6,056 nucleotides of DNA, taken from NCBI GenBank assembly GCA_030040625.1, contig JASHTI010000088.1, forward strand, positions 1 to 6,056, given 5' to 3'. The notes beneath the pieces were generated by a model that was given only the letters and a program-made list of their open reading frames with translations, was not told where the DNA came from and did no database searches. Source of the stretch: Thermoplasmata archaeon. Its GTDB lineage: Archaea; Thermoplasmatota; Thermoplasmata; Lutacidiplasmatales; UBA184. This document shows, in pieces, positions 1-5,431 of the stretch; within the stretch, counting starts at the first letter, position 1, and every line of letters begins with the position of its first letter. The position numbers were made by a program, and so were the translations under genes.

Positions 1-1
1 G

Positions 2-1915
2 CGGCGTCTGACGGCCCTGATGCTCACGGACGTGGTGGGGTTCTCCGCCCGGGCCCACCGGAACGAGCACGTCGCCCTGGTCCTGCTCCGGGAGCTCGAT
101 GGGCTCGTCCGTCCGATCCTGGCCCGCTCCGAGGGCCGCATCGTCAAGGGCCTCGGAGACGGTCTTCTCGTGGAGTTCCCCAGCGCGCTGGCCGCGGTGA
201 CGGCGGCGGTAGAGATCCAGCGCGCGATCGCCGGGCGTTTCCCCGAGGGGACCGACGAGCCGCTGCGGATCCGGGTCGGCGTGCACCTGGGGGACGTCGT
301 GCGCCAGGGAGGCGACCTTCTCGGCGATGCGGTGAACATCGTCTCCCGGATCGAGCCGCTCGCTTCGCCGGGGGGCATCTGCATCTCCCAGCAGGTCCTC
401 GACCAGGTGCGGAACAAGACGGAGCTCGTCTTCTCGCCGATCGGGACGCCCACGCTCAAGAACATCGGGGCCGAGATCCCGCTGTATGGAGTCTCGTGGG
501 AGACGCGCGCCGCCCCGCCCGTTCCCCGGGCGGCGGGCCCTCCCCGGGTCGCGGTCCTTCCGCTGGTGAACCTGAGCGGTCGGGCCGACGAGGAATACTT
601 CGTCGACGGGGTCACCGAGGAGCTCATCCAAGTGCTCTCCCGGATCGCCGGACTTCGCGTCATCGGCCGCTCGTCGGTGATGCGATTCAAGAGCGGAATC
701 CCGGGCCCCGCGGAGATCGCCCGGGAGCTGGGTGCCACGGCGGTGGTCGAGGGGAGCATCCGGAAATCCGGGAGCCGGGTCCGCCTCAATGCGCGGCTGC
801 TGGACCCGTCCAGCGCCGAGGCGCTCTGGTCGGCGGAGTACGACCGCGAGGACCAGGACCTCTTCGCGCTCCAGTCCGAGATCTCGCAGCGGGTGGCGAA
901 GGCGCTCGAGGTCGAGCTCCTCGGCCGGGAGCGGAGCTCGCTCCAGCGGCCCCCGACCCCGGACGCCGCGGCGCACACGATGCTGCTTCGCGGGCGCTAC
1001 CTGCAGAACCAGCGGCAGGAGGCATCGTTGCGGCAGTCGCTCCTCGCGTTCCGCCAGGCCCTCCGTCGGGACCCGCGCATGGCGGCGGGTTACGCCGGCG
1101 TCGCGGACGCCTACAGCAACCTCGCCTGGCTGGAGTTCGTCCGGCCCTCCGAGGCGTTCCCGAAGGCGCGGGCGGCGGCGAGCCGTGCGATCGCGCTCGA
1201 CCCCGGGTTGGCGGAGGCGCACGCCTCGCTCGGCTTCGTGCGCTTCCTCTACGACCGCCGCTGGTCGGAGGCCGAGCGGAGCTTCCGGGAGGCGATCGCG
1301 AGGAACCCCAGCTACCCGAGCGCGCACCAGTTCTACTCGGACCTGTTGAAGGCCCGGGGCCGGTTCGTCGAAGCGGAGGCGGAGATCCGCCGCGCCCTCG
1401 AGCTGGACCCGCTTTCCCTGGCGATCAACACGGCCCTCGGCCATGTGCTCTACCTCGCCCGTCGCTACGAGGAGGCGATCGTCCAGTACCGCCGGGCTCT
1501 CACGCTCGATCCGAGCTTCGGCCTGGCGCACCTCTGGTTCGGCCGACCCTACTTGGAGACGGGTGACTTCGGCGCGGCGATCCGTGAGGTGAAGACGGCG
1601 GTCCGGCTGTCGAAGCAGAGCACGATGAGCCTCTCGGTGCTCGCCCACGCCTACGCATCCGCGGGCCAGGTCGGGGCCGCCCGCCGGATCCTGCGTCGGT
1701 TGAACGTGCGGGGCCGGTCGCGGTACGTGCCGTCGTACTGGATCGGGCTCATCCACTCCGGCCTCGGGGACCTCGATCAGGCGTTCGTCTGGCTGAACCG
1801 AGCGGCCCGCGAGCGATCGGCTTGGCTCGCCTGGATCAAGGTCGAGCCGAGGTTCGACCGGCTTCGGGCGGATCCTCGGTTCCCGGAGCTGGTGCGACGA
1901 CTGGGTGTGGAGTAA
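2..1915 (+). CDS. Class III adenylate/guanylate cyclase with TolB-like domain and TPR repeats (5' end missing)
   Basis: This is a predicted soluble signalling enzyme making cAMP (or cGMP) from the nucleoside triphosphate. The frame is open to base 2 and reads RRLTAL before the ATG at base 20. This matches the usual RRLTA-(I/L)-x-x-TD lead-in of the catalytic domain, so the true start lies upstream and the Met at base 20 is internal. Counting that Met as 1, the cyclase domain spans about 1-160, with metal aspartates D4 and D47, purine-contacting K43 and D99, and transition-state N106 and R110, so it looks active. K43 and D99 favour ATP over GTP. After a Pro/Ala linker comes a TolB-like domain (about 176-300, starting RVAVLPLVNLSG and containing YFVDGVTEEL). 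TPR helices fill about 320-631, ending in the DPRFPELVRRLG tail common in such proteins. No membrane segment is visible. The TPR part probably binds a partner that tunes the cyclase (inference). The fusion is best known in bacteria. It converges on the next gene. Confidence 0.94.
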   Translation, partial: RRLTALMLTDVVGFSARAHRNEHVALVLLRELDGLVRPILARSEGRIVKGLGDGLLVEFPSALAAVTAAVEIQRAIAGRFPEGTDEPLRIRVGVHLGDVVRQGGDLLGDAVNIVSRIEPLASPGGICISQQVLDQVRNKTELVFSPIGTPTLKNIGAEIPLYGVSWETRAAPPVPRAAGPPRVAVLPLVNLSGRADEEYFVDGVTEELIQVLSRIAGLRVIGRSSVMRFKSGIPGPAEIARELGATAVVEGSIRKSGSRVRLNARLLDPSSAEALWSAEYDREDQDLFALQSEISQRVAKALEVELLGRERSSLQRPPTPDAAAHTMLLRGRYLQNQRQEASLRQSLLAFRQALRRDPRMAAGYAGVADAYSNLAWLEFVRPSEAFPKARAAASRAIALDPGLAEAHASLGFVRFLYDRRWSEAERSFREAIARNPSYPSAHQFYSDLLKARGRFVEAEAEIRRALELDPLSLAINTALGHVLYLARRYEEAIVQYRRALTLDPSFGLAHLWFGRPYLETGDFGAAIREVKTAVRLSKQSTMSLSVLAHAYASAGQVGAARRILRRLNVRGRSRYVPSYWIGLIHSGLGDLDQAFVWLNRAARERSAWLAWIKVEPRFDRLRADPRFPELVRRLGVE

Positions 1916-1932
1916 GGACGAGGGACCTTGGG

Positions 1933-1960
1933 GACTCGGGCCCCTCGGAGGCGCCGAGTC
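1933..1960 (+). repeat. Inverted repeat just after the cyclase stop, possible 3'-end hairpin
   Basis: GACTCGG (1933-1939) pairs perfectly with CCGAGTC (1954-1960) across a 14-base loop that contains a small CCT/AGG inner stem. It starts 18 bases after the TAA of the cyclase gene. It could stabilise the mRNA 3' end or help termination, but there is no T-run after it, so it is not a standard intrinsic terminator of either bacterial or archaeal type. Chance pairing is possible at this GC content. Confidence 0.3.
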
Positions 1961-1985
1961 GACCGGCCGGGTGCCGTCGCACCGC

Positions 1986-2201
1986 CTACCTAGCGGCGAG
2001 GGTCGAGCCCGCTCGGCCGACGTCGCCCTCCGGGCGCGTCCTACGCGAGTGCGAGGACTCGTCAAGCGCCCCACTGCGAGGTCGAAGCAGCCGGTCCATG
2101 CCCACTCCTTCCGCGTTCGAGTAGCGCTGTAGGTCCATCAGCCATCTCTTCGCCGCCAACCCGCTCGTTTCGCTCACGAGGACGCTCTCGGGCCCCGTCA
2201 T
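1986..2201 (-). CDS. Doubtful small ORF, 71 residues, no recognised family
   Basis: An ATG at 2201 opens a 71-residue frame starting MTGPESVLVSETSGLAAKRW and ending at a TAG at 1986. The first half looks protein-like (LAAKRWLMDLQRYSN) and mostly uses G or C at third codon positions. The second half becomes Arg/Ser-rich and looks like chance. A weak TATA-like GGTATGC (minus strand, about 2225-2231) is centred 27 bases upstream of the ATG, a leaderless spacing, but it is a poor box. It lies downstream of the VOC gene on the same strand, with a hairpin between them. It may be a small gene, a decayed remnant or nothing. I assign no function. Confidence 0.2.
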   Translation of the reverse strand: MTGPESVLVSETSGLAAKRWLMDLQRYSNAEGVGMDRLLRPRSGALDESSHSRRTRPEGDVGRAGSTLAAR

Positions 2202-2253
2202 GGGCTCTCGTAGCGGGTCGCGGGGCATACCCCGGACGCACGGTAGCGGCTGT

Positions 2254-2273
2254 CCTCCGGCAGTCACCGGAGG
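2254..2273 (-). terminator. Terminator-like GC hairpin after the single-domain VOC gene
   Basis: CCTCCGG (2254-2260) and CCGGAGG (2267-2273) form a perfect 7-bp GC-rich stem with a 6-base loop. On the minus strand the stem begins 26 bases after the VOC stop codon (TAG at 2300-2302). No T-tract follows, so it may stabilise the 3' end or mark it rather than terminate on its own. It is the cleanest short hairpin I see in the intergenic DNA. Confidence 0.38.
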
Positions 2274-2299
2274 TGAGCGTCGGGTCGGGTGAGCCCGGC

Positions 2300-2707
2300 C
2301 TACGCGAACTCTCCCTTGGGTCGCAGGAACCGGACGACGTAGCCGTCCGGGTCCGTGACCATGAAGGCGGTGCCGTAGGGGCGCTTGGAGAGCGGCGACT
2401 CGATGGGGGCCTTCGCCTTCTTCGCCTTCCGGTAGATCTTCTCGACCGGCTTGAGCTCCACCGTGACGATCACCCCGGCGCCCAGCGGGGTGCTCACCCA
2501 TTTCGCGTAATCCCGATCGAACCCGCGCCGACCGGTAGGGATGCGGCCCAGGGCGATCACGGCATCCCCGATCCCGACCCCGGCGTAGCTCAGCCGCTCG
2601 TCGTCCCCCTCCCACTTCCATCGGGCGTCGAAACCGAGGGCCTTGTAGAACCGGAGGGACCGTTCGACGTCCTTCACATTCAGCATGACACTCATCTCCG
2701 CCTTCAT
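2300..2707 (-). CDS. Single-domain VOC (glyoxalase/bleomycin resistance fold) protein
   Basis: This is a 135-residue cytosolic protein of usual single VOC-domain length. The N-terminal beta-alpha unit reads MLNVKDVERSLRFYKALGF (8-26) and the closing strand carries the VOC signature DPDGYVVRFL (119-128). By hand alignment the three classical metal-ligand positions hold S6, about V79 and R126 instead of His/His/Glu. A metal-dependent glyoxalase reaction is therefore unlikely, and ligand binding as in bleomycin-resistance proteins is more plausible (inference). ATGs at 2737, 2707, 2695 and 2686 are all in frame. I chose 2707 because the likely TATA element (TTAA at 2750-2753) is too close to 2737 (about 14 bases) but fits a short leader before 2707. 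It lies 163 bases downstream of the two-domain VOC gene on the same strand and probably has its own promoter. The substrate cannot be named. Confidence 0.88.
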   Translation of the reverse strand: MKAEMSVMLNVKDVERSLRFYKALGFDARWKWEGDDERLSYAGVGIGDAVIALGRIPTGRRGFDRDYAKWVSTPLGAGVIVTVELKPVEKIYRKAKKAKAPIESPLSKRPYGTAFMVTDPDGYVVRFLRPKGEFA

Positions 2708-2742
2708 CGCCGCGCCCCGCACCGTCCCCGAGGCCATCGCGT

Positions 2743-2760
2743 GCGCGGCTTAAGCCGCGC
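2743..2760 (-). promoter_or_regulatory. Perfect 18-bp palindrome with TTAA core upstream of VOC gene
   Basis: GCGCGGCTTAAGCCGCGC is its own reverse complement over all 18 bases. Its centre is about 44 bases upstream of the chosen VOC start at 2707. The AT core TTAA is the only AT-rich spot nearby and could serve as the TATA element. GCTTAAG also occurs at the promoter of the third VOC gene. The dyad could bind a dimeric regulator overlapping the promoter, or form a hairpin at the 3' end of the upstream two-domain VOC transcript. The roles are inferred. Confidence 0.42.
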
Positions 2761-2870
2761 CCGGGAGGGCGCCGTACGCCCGCGCCGAGGCTGCCCGTCG
2801 CAACCGATGGCGCGCATCGAGGAGGGTTCGCGGCGGTCGCGCGGCCGGACTCCGTGGCCCCGGTCGTGAA

Positions 2871-3716
2871 CTAGCCGGATCTGCGCCGGTGCACGAGCTG
2901 GACGGGGTTGCCGTCGGGGTCGCCGACCCAGGCGGCGCGGAGCGCCCCACCGGCGAAGTCGTGCGGAGGACTCAGCGACGTGGCGCCGTTGGATCGCAGG
3001 GAGGCGTAGGCGAGGTCGACGTCCGCGGTCCAGAGGACCACCTCCCCTCGGGGCGGCCCACCGCCGGCGGATAGTCCATGGTTGCGCCGGAGCGCCTCCG
3101 TCGTCGAGATACCGAGGTTCAGCCGGCCCAGCTCCAGCTCCACGTGCTCCGGCACGCCGTCCCGCGGGACGCGGAACGTCTCCCGGAACCCGAGGAGCTC
3201 CCCGTAGAACCGAAGCGACTCTCCGAGGTGATCGGTGTAGATGTTGTAGAGATGTCCGCGGAACGCCGGCAGCTTATCGGGCTCGGCCTTCGCCGTCAGC
3301 GGTAGGCGAGCGTAGAAGGTGACGAGGTTCCCGTCCGGGTCCGCGATGTTCGCGGCGTGCACGTAGCCGAGAAAGTCGTACGGGGCCCGCAGCGAGCGCG
3401 CGCCGTGGGCGACCGCCCAGCCGTACGCGCCGTCCACGTCCTCGGTCCGGAGGTCGAGTTCCGAACGCGCCGGCCCGCGGTCGGTGCGGATGCCGTGGTG
3501 CCGCCGCAGCGCCTCGAAGGTGACCAAGCCGAGTACGAGCGGTCCGAGCGTGAGCTCGACGTGCTCCGCGGGACCCCCGCGCGGGAACCGGAACGTCTCC
3601 CGGAATCCCAGCAGGTCGCGGTAGAACCGAAGCGACGCCTCGAGGTCCCCTGCGTAGAGGTTCACCTGGGGCTCGGCGAAGTCGAGTGGACCGGCGACCC
3701 CCGTGCCTTTCGACAT
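2871..3716 (-). CDS. Two-domain VOC protein made by internal tandem duplication
   Basis: This 281-residue protein carries two complete VOC domains at about 16-138 and 154-277, joined by a short linker. Each has the opening helix (SLRFY at 28-32 and 167-171), the run LGFRETFR, the run EHVEL, the run EALRR and the closing DPDGN (126-130 and 266-270). Between residues 28-75 and 167-214 I count 35 of 48 identities. The second halves match about half as often as not. Classical metal positions read Q17/E86/T133 in domain 1 and L156/E225/Q273 in domain 2, so the terminal Glu of glyoxalases and extradiol dioxygenases is missing from both. It probably binds an organic ligand or has an altered chemistry (inference). 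I chose the ATG at 3716 because translation just upstream has no VOC character and would cross the TATA-like box. It is divergent from the winged-helix regulator 98 bases away, a typical regulator-target layout. Confidence 0.9.
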   Translation of the reverse strand: MSKGTGVAGPLDFAEPQVNLYAGDLEASLRFYRDLLGFRETFRFPRGGPAEHVELTLGPLVLGLVTFEALRRHHGIRTDRGPARSELDLRTEDVDGAYGWAVAHGARSLRAPYDFLGYVHAANIADPDGNLVTFYARLPLTAKAEPDKLPAFRGHLYNIYTDHLGESLRFYGELLGFRETFRVPRDGVPEHVELELGRLNLGISTTEALRRNHGLSAGGGPPRGEVVLWTADVDLAYASLRSNGATSLSPPHDFAGGALRAAWVGDPDGNPVQLVHRRRSG

Positions 3717-3758
3717 CCTCGCGATCCGCCCCGGTGGCGAACCCAGCTGGCTCCGAGC

Positions 3759-3767
3759 GGATAAACC
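3759..3767 (-). promoter_or_regulatory. TATA-like box for the two-domain VOC gene
   Basis: On the minus strand this reads GGTTTATCC, centred about 47 bases before the ATG at 3716. An archaeal start site about 25-27 bases downstream would leave a leader of roughly 20 bases. No strong Shine-Dalgarno is visible before the ATG. Assignment rests on AT content and spacing only. Confidence 0.42.
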
Positions 3768-3775
3768 GTCGGGAA
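3765..3775. repeat. 11-base word shared between the two divergent promoter regions (copy 1)
   Basis: ACCGTCGGGAA here is repeated exactly at 5315-5325. This copy overlaps the edge of the TATA-like box of the two-domain VOC gene and lies just upstream of the regulator's box, so a bound protein could affect both. It runs into an imperfect dyad, GGGAAGTCCC (3771-3780). It is a candidate operator; chance is not excluded. Confidence 0.3.
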
Positions 3776-3784
3776 GTCCCACTC

Positions 3785-3791
3785 CTAAAAT
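3785..3791 (+). promoter_or_regulatory. TATA box for the winged-helix regulator, leaderless spacing
   Basis: CTAAAAT is centred at 3788, 27 bases before the ATG at 3815. That is the expected archaeal box-to-start-site distance, so the transcript would begin at or next to the start codon. Consistent with this, no Shine-Dalgarno lies before the ATG. Confidence 0.55.
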
Positions 3792-3814
3792 CGGCCCCCC
3801 GGCTCTCGCGCCAG

Positions 3815-4714
3815 ATGGATCGGACGGACCTCGGGATCTTCTCCCACCTCGTCACGGACGCCCTCAGCTCGGACGAGGCGATCGGCCGTATCGTCGGCCT
3901 GACCGGAAAGGCCGTCCGAGCCCGACGCCAGCGGCTGGAGGCGGCGGGAGTCCTGGCGGAGTACGGCATCCACCCGGCCCCCGAGCTGCTTGGAAGGCGC
4001 GCCGTGACGTCACGGTTCGCGGCGAACCGAGATGGGGGGCTCGATCGCACCCGTCTCGCCGGGGTCGAGGACCTCGCCTACGTGCTCTCCTTCCGCCCGG
4101 CGCTCCATGTAGCCGTCCGGTTCGTCGAGAGCCGAGGAAGACGGGAGGATCCTCGGCTCGCCCGGCTCCTGGGGACGCCGATCGGGGACGCTCCCGAGGA
4201 GCACCCGGCGACCGCTTCGGTCGACCCCGACGCGCTCTCCCGTGCCGACTGGAGGGTCTTGGAGGCCGTGGTGGGCGATCCGCGGGGGACGTATCGGGCC
4301 AAGGCGCAGGTGGCCCAGGTCTCGGCACGGACCGCCCGCCTCCACCAGGCCGAGCTGGAGCGCACCGGGGCGCTTCGCTGCGTGATGCTGCTGAACTTGG
4401 AGCGCGAGGCGGGGCTCGCCACCTACGGCGTCTGGCTCAAGGTCGACGACCGATTCGACGAGCGTAACCTGGAGCTGCCTCGTCTCTGGGACCGGCCGCA
4501 CTGGACCCAGAGCCCCCGGGGGGTCTACCTGCTCGGGAGCGCCGACAACTACTACGCGGCGCGCGAGATGGAGCTGCGTCTGCGCTCGCTTCCCGGCGTG
4601 ACCGGCGCCGACCCGATGATCCCGGCCGGGGGCTACTTTCCCCGCGAACGGTTCTTGCGGTGGATCCAGGAGGAGCGGGGGCGCCGCTTCCCTCAGCGCA
4701 CGCGGGGAGCGTGA
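3815..4714 (+). CDS. Twin winged-helix DNA-binding transcriptional regulator (Lrp/AsnC-like N-terminus)
   Basis: This is a 299-residue predicted cytosolic transcription factor. A first helix-turn-helix spans about 3-50 (TDLGIFSHL, then the recognition region TGKAVRARRQRLEAAG at 30-45), in the pattern of Lrp/AsnC proteins. A second similar unit spans about 142-190 (SRADWRVLEAVVGD, then SARTARLHQAELERTG at 170-185). Between them lies an alpha/beta stretch (about 60-110). The C-terminal 90 residues (YGVWLKVDD onward) may be a ligand or dimer domain. I cannot assign either to a named domain with certainty. The ATG at 3815 is preferred over upstream in-frame codons because the TATA-like box lies 27 bases before it and upstream translation overlaps the opposite promoter. 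It is divergent from the two-domain VOC gene, which suggests control of that gene and of itself. The effector is unknown. Confidence 0.87.
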   Translation: MDRTDLGIFSHLVTDALSSDEAIGRIVGLTGKAVRARRQRLEAAGVLAEYGIHPAPELLGRRAVTSRFAANRDGGLDRTRLAGVEDLAYVLSFRPALHVAVRFVESRGRREDPRLARLLGTPIGDAPEEHPATASVDPDALSRADWRVLEAVVGDPRGTYRAKAQVAQVSARTARLHQAELERTGALRCVMLLNLEREAGLATYGVWLKVDDRFDERNLELPRLWDRPHWTQSPRGVYLLGSADNYYAAREMELRLRSLPGVTGADPMIPAGGYFPRERFLRWIQEERGRRFPQRTRGA

Positions 4715-4916
4715 GAAGCCGCGCGTCGGGCGACCCGTACAGCCGTCGGCACAGCATGGCCATGGCTCCGAGCGCACCGATCGATCCCCCGAGCGCTCCG
4801 CTCGCGTCCGACAGCGGTGGCCCTCCAGCGACCCTCTCGCCGGGACGCCGCCACGGGTCCCGGGTCCGCGACTGAGCTACCGCCCGAGAGCCGTCGAGCT
4901 CGGCTCCGTCGGAGGA
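4715..4916. other. Convergent spacer between regulator and third VOC gene
   Basis: This is about 200 bases between two facing stop codons. A short frame from 4756 (MAMAPSAPIDPP) is Pro/Ser-rich and shows no family features. The one structure worth noting is the hairpin at 4888-4906, listed separately. I see nothing else. Confidence 0.5.
4888..4906 (-). terminator. Terminator-like hairpin after the third VOC gene
   Basis: GAGCCG (4888-4893) pairs with CGGCTC (4901-4906) around a 7-base loop. On the minus strand it starts 11 bases after the VOC stop codon. There is no T-run, so a role in 3'-end formation is only suggested by its place, which resembles that of the hairpin after the first VOC gene. 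Confidence 0.3.
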
Positions 4917-5312
4917 TCAGTCCTCGGGATTCAGCGAGATGACGTTCCCGTCCGGGTCAGAGATGCGGGCATACAGCCCCCAGGGCCTCCGGGTCACCGG
5001 GGCATCAAACTTCACGCCGTTCCGGGCGAGCTTCGCGCACTCCTTCTCGAAATCACCGCGAACGTGGAAGGTGATGCCCTGATTCCCGGGACTGAGCTCC
5101 TCTCCGATCTCCGACCCCTGACAGAGGTGGAGCAGGCCGTTGACGCCCTTGTGGCCCACGGTCACCCAGTGACCCAGGTCCTGGATCACCTCGAACCCGA
5201 GGTTCCGGGTGTACCAATCGACCGATCGCTTCCGATCGGAGACCATGATGGTGGTGGCGAAGAAGTAAACCGGCGGAGCGACGCCCGGCGACTCAGCCAG
5301 CTTGCGAGGCAT
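4917..5312 (-). CDS. Single-domain VOC (glyoxalase/bleomycin resistance fold) protein
   Basis: This 131-residue cytosolic protein is a third VOC gene. It shows the opening strand-helix TIMVSDRKRSVDWYTRNLGF (21-40), a middle strand GITFHVRGD (79-87) and the closing ARISDPDGNVISLNPED (115-131). The classical metal-ligand positions read A19, I80 and S126 by hand alignment, so glyoxalase I-type chemistry is unlikely. This branch resembles small VOC proteins annotated only as extradiol or bleomycin-resistance-like (family knowledge). The ATG at 5312 puts the first strand about 15 residues in, a common distance, and lies about 34 bases from a TTAA box, giving a leader of only a few bases. It is divergent from the hemerythrin gene over 124 bases and converges with the regulator. 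It differs enough from the other VOC proteins that recent local duplication is unlikely. Confidence 0.93.
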   Translation of the reverse strand: MPRKLAESPGVAPPVYFFATTIMVSDRKRSVDWYTRNLGFEVIQDLGHWVTVGHKGVNGLLHLCQGSEIGEELSPGNQGITFHVRGDFEKECAKLARNGVKFDAPVTRRPWGLYARISDPDGNVISLNPED

Positions 5313-5314
5313 CG

Positions 5315-5325
5315 ACCGTCGGGAA
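5315..5325. repeat. 11-base word shared between the two divergent promoter regions (copy 2)
   Basis: This is an exact second copy of ACCGTCGGGAA (first at 3765-3775). It ends two bases before the ATG of the third VOC gene and covers its predicted transcription start, where a bound protein would block initiation. Candidate operator, low certainty. Confidence 0.3.
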
Positions 5326-5342
5326 TCGAAGCGCGAGCCGGC

Positions 5343-5350
5343 CCTTAAGC
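5343..5350 (-). promoter_or_regulatory. TATA-like box for the third VOC gene
   Basis: On the minus strand this reads GCTTAAGG, centred about 34 bases before the ATG at 5312. The predicted start site would be near 5319, leaving a leader of about 7 bases. GCTTAAG is also the core of the palindrome at 2743-2760. Confidence 0.5.
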
Positions 5351-5363
5351 TCCGGCCCCGGTG

Positions 5364-5370
5364 GTATAAG
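5364..5370 (+). promoter_or_regulatory. TATA box for the hemerythrin gene
   Basis: GTATAAG stands out in GC-rich DNA, centred about 5367. A start site about 27 bases on (near 5394) would give a leader of about 43 bases that includes the Shine-Dalgarno at 5426-5431. Confidence 0.52.
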
Positions 5371-5425
5371 AGTCGGCGGTCCCGTTCGCCCGACTGGACT
5401 AGCAGAGCCTATGTGCCGGCCAGCC

Positions 5426-5431
5426 GGGAGG
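5426..5431 (+). promoter_or_regulatory. Ribosome binding site deciding the GTG start of the hemerythrin gene
   Basis: GGGAGG lies 5 bases before the GTG at 5437. The other in-frame candidate, GTG at 5413, has no such sequence before it. The ATG at 5411 is in another frame and stops after 19 codons. Confidence 0.5.

Larger units (their letters stand above)
1916..2299. other. Convergent spacer, mostly non-coding
   Basis: This 384-base gap lies between the cyclase stop and the stop of the minus-strand VOC gene. It holds a hairpin just after each stop (listed separately) and one weak small ORF on the minus strand. The other open frames here are Arg/Pro/Gly-rich, lack recognisable motifs and mostly run into neighbouring genes, as expected of chance frames in GC-rich DNA. 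I see no tRNA, repeat array or insertion-sequence end. Confidence 0.55.

Noticed and set aside
496..1566. Long plus-strand frames overlapping the cyclase gene in other phases (also 732-1349).
   Set aside because: They are Arg/Pro/Gly-rich without motifs and lie fully inside a gene with conserved domains throughout; typical chance frames in GC-rich DNA.
1986..2621. Full 211-codon minus-strand frame from the ATG at 2621.
   Set aside because: Its first two thirds overlap the VOC gene in another phase and read as Arg/Gly-rich filler. Only the last 71 codons merit a low-confidence mention.
2273..2869. Plus-strand frame of 198 codons with a good GGAGG before its GTG.
   Set aside because: It is antisense to the VOC gene at 2300-2707, its translation has no family features, and the GGAGG is part of a hairpin stem.
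3717..3782. Upstream ATG (3782) for the two-domain VOC gene.
   Set aside because: The added 22 residues have no VOC character and span the likely promoter.
3686..3814. Upstream in-frame start (3686) for the regulator.
   Set aside because: It would begin inside the opposite VOC gene and run through the TATA-like boxes; helix-turn-helix similarity starts right after 3815.
3274..4050. Minus-strand frame of 258 codons spanning the divergent promoter.
   Set aside because: It overlaps the two-domain VOC gene out of phase and the regulator antisense, and would cross both promoters.
4010..4777. Minus-strand frame of 255 codons opposite the regulator.
   Set aside because: It is antisense to a gene with two recognisable DNA-binding units; no motifs of its own.
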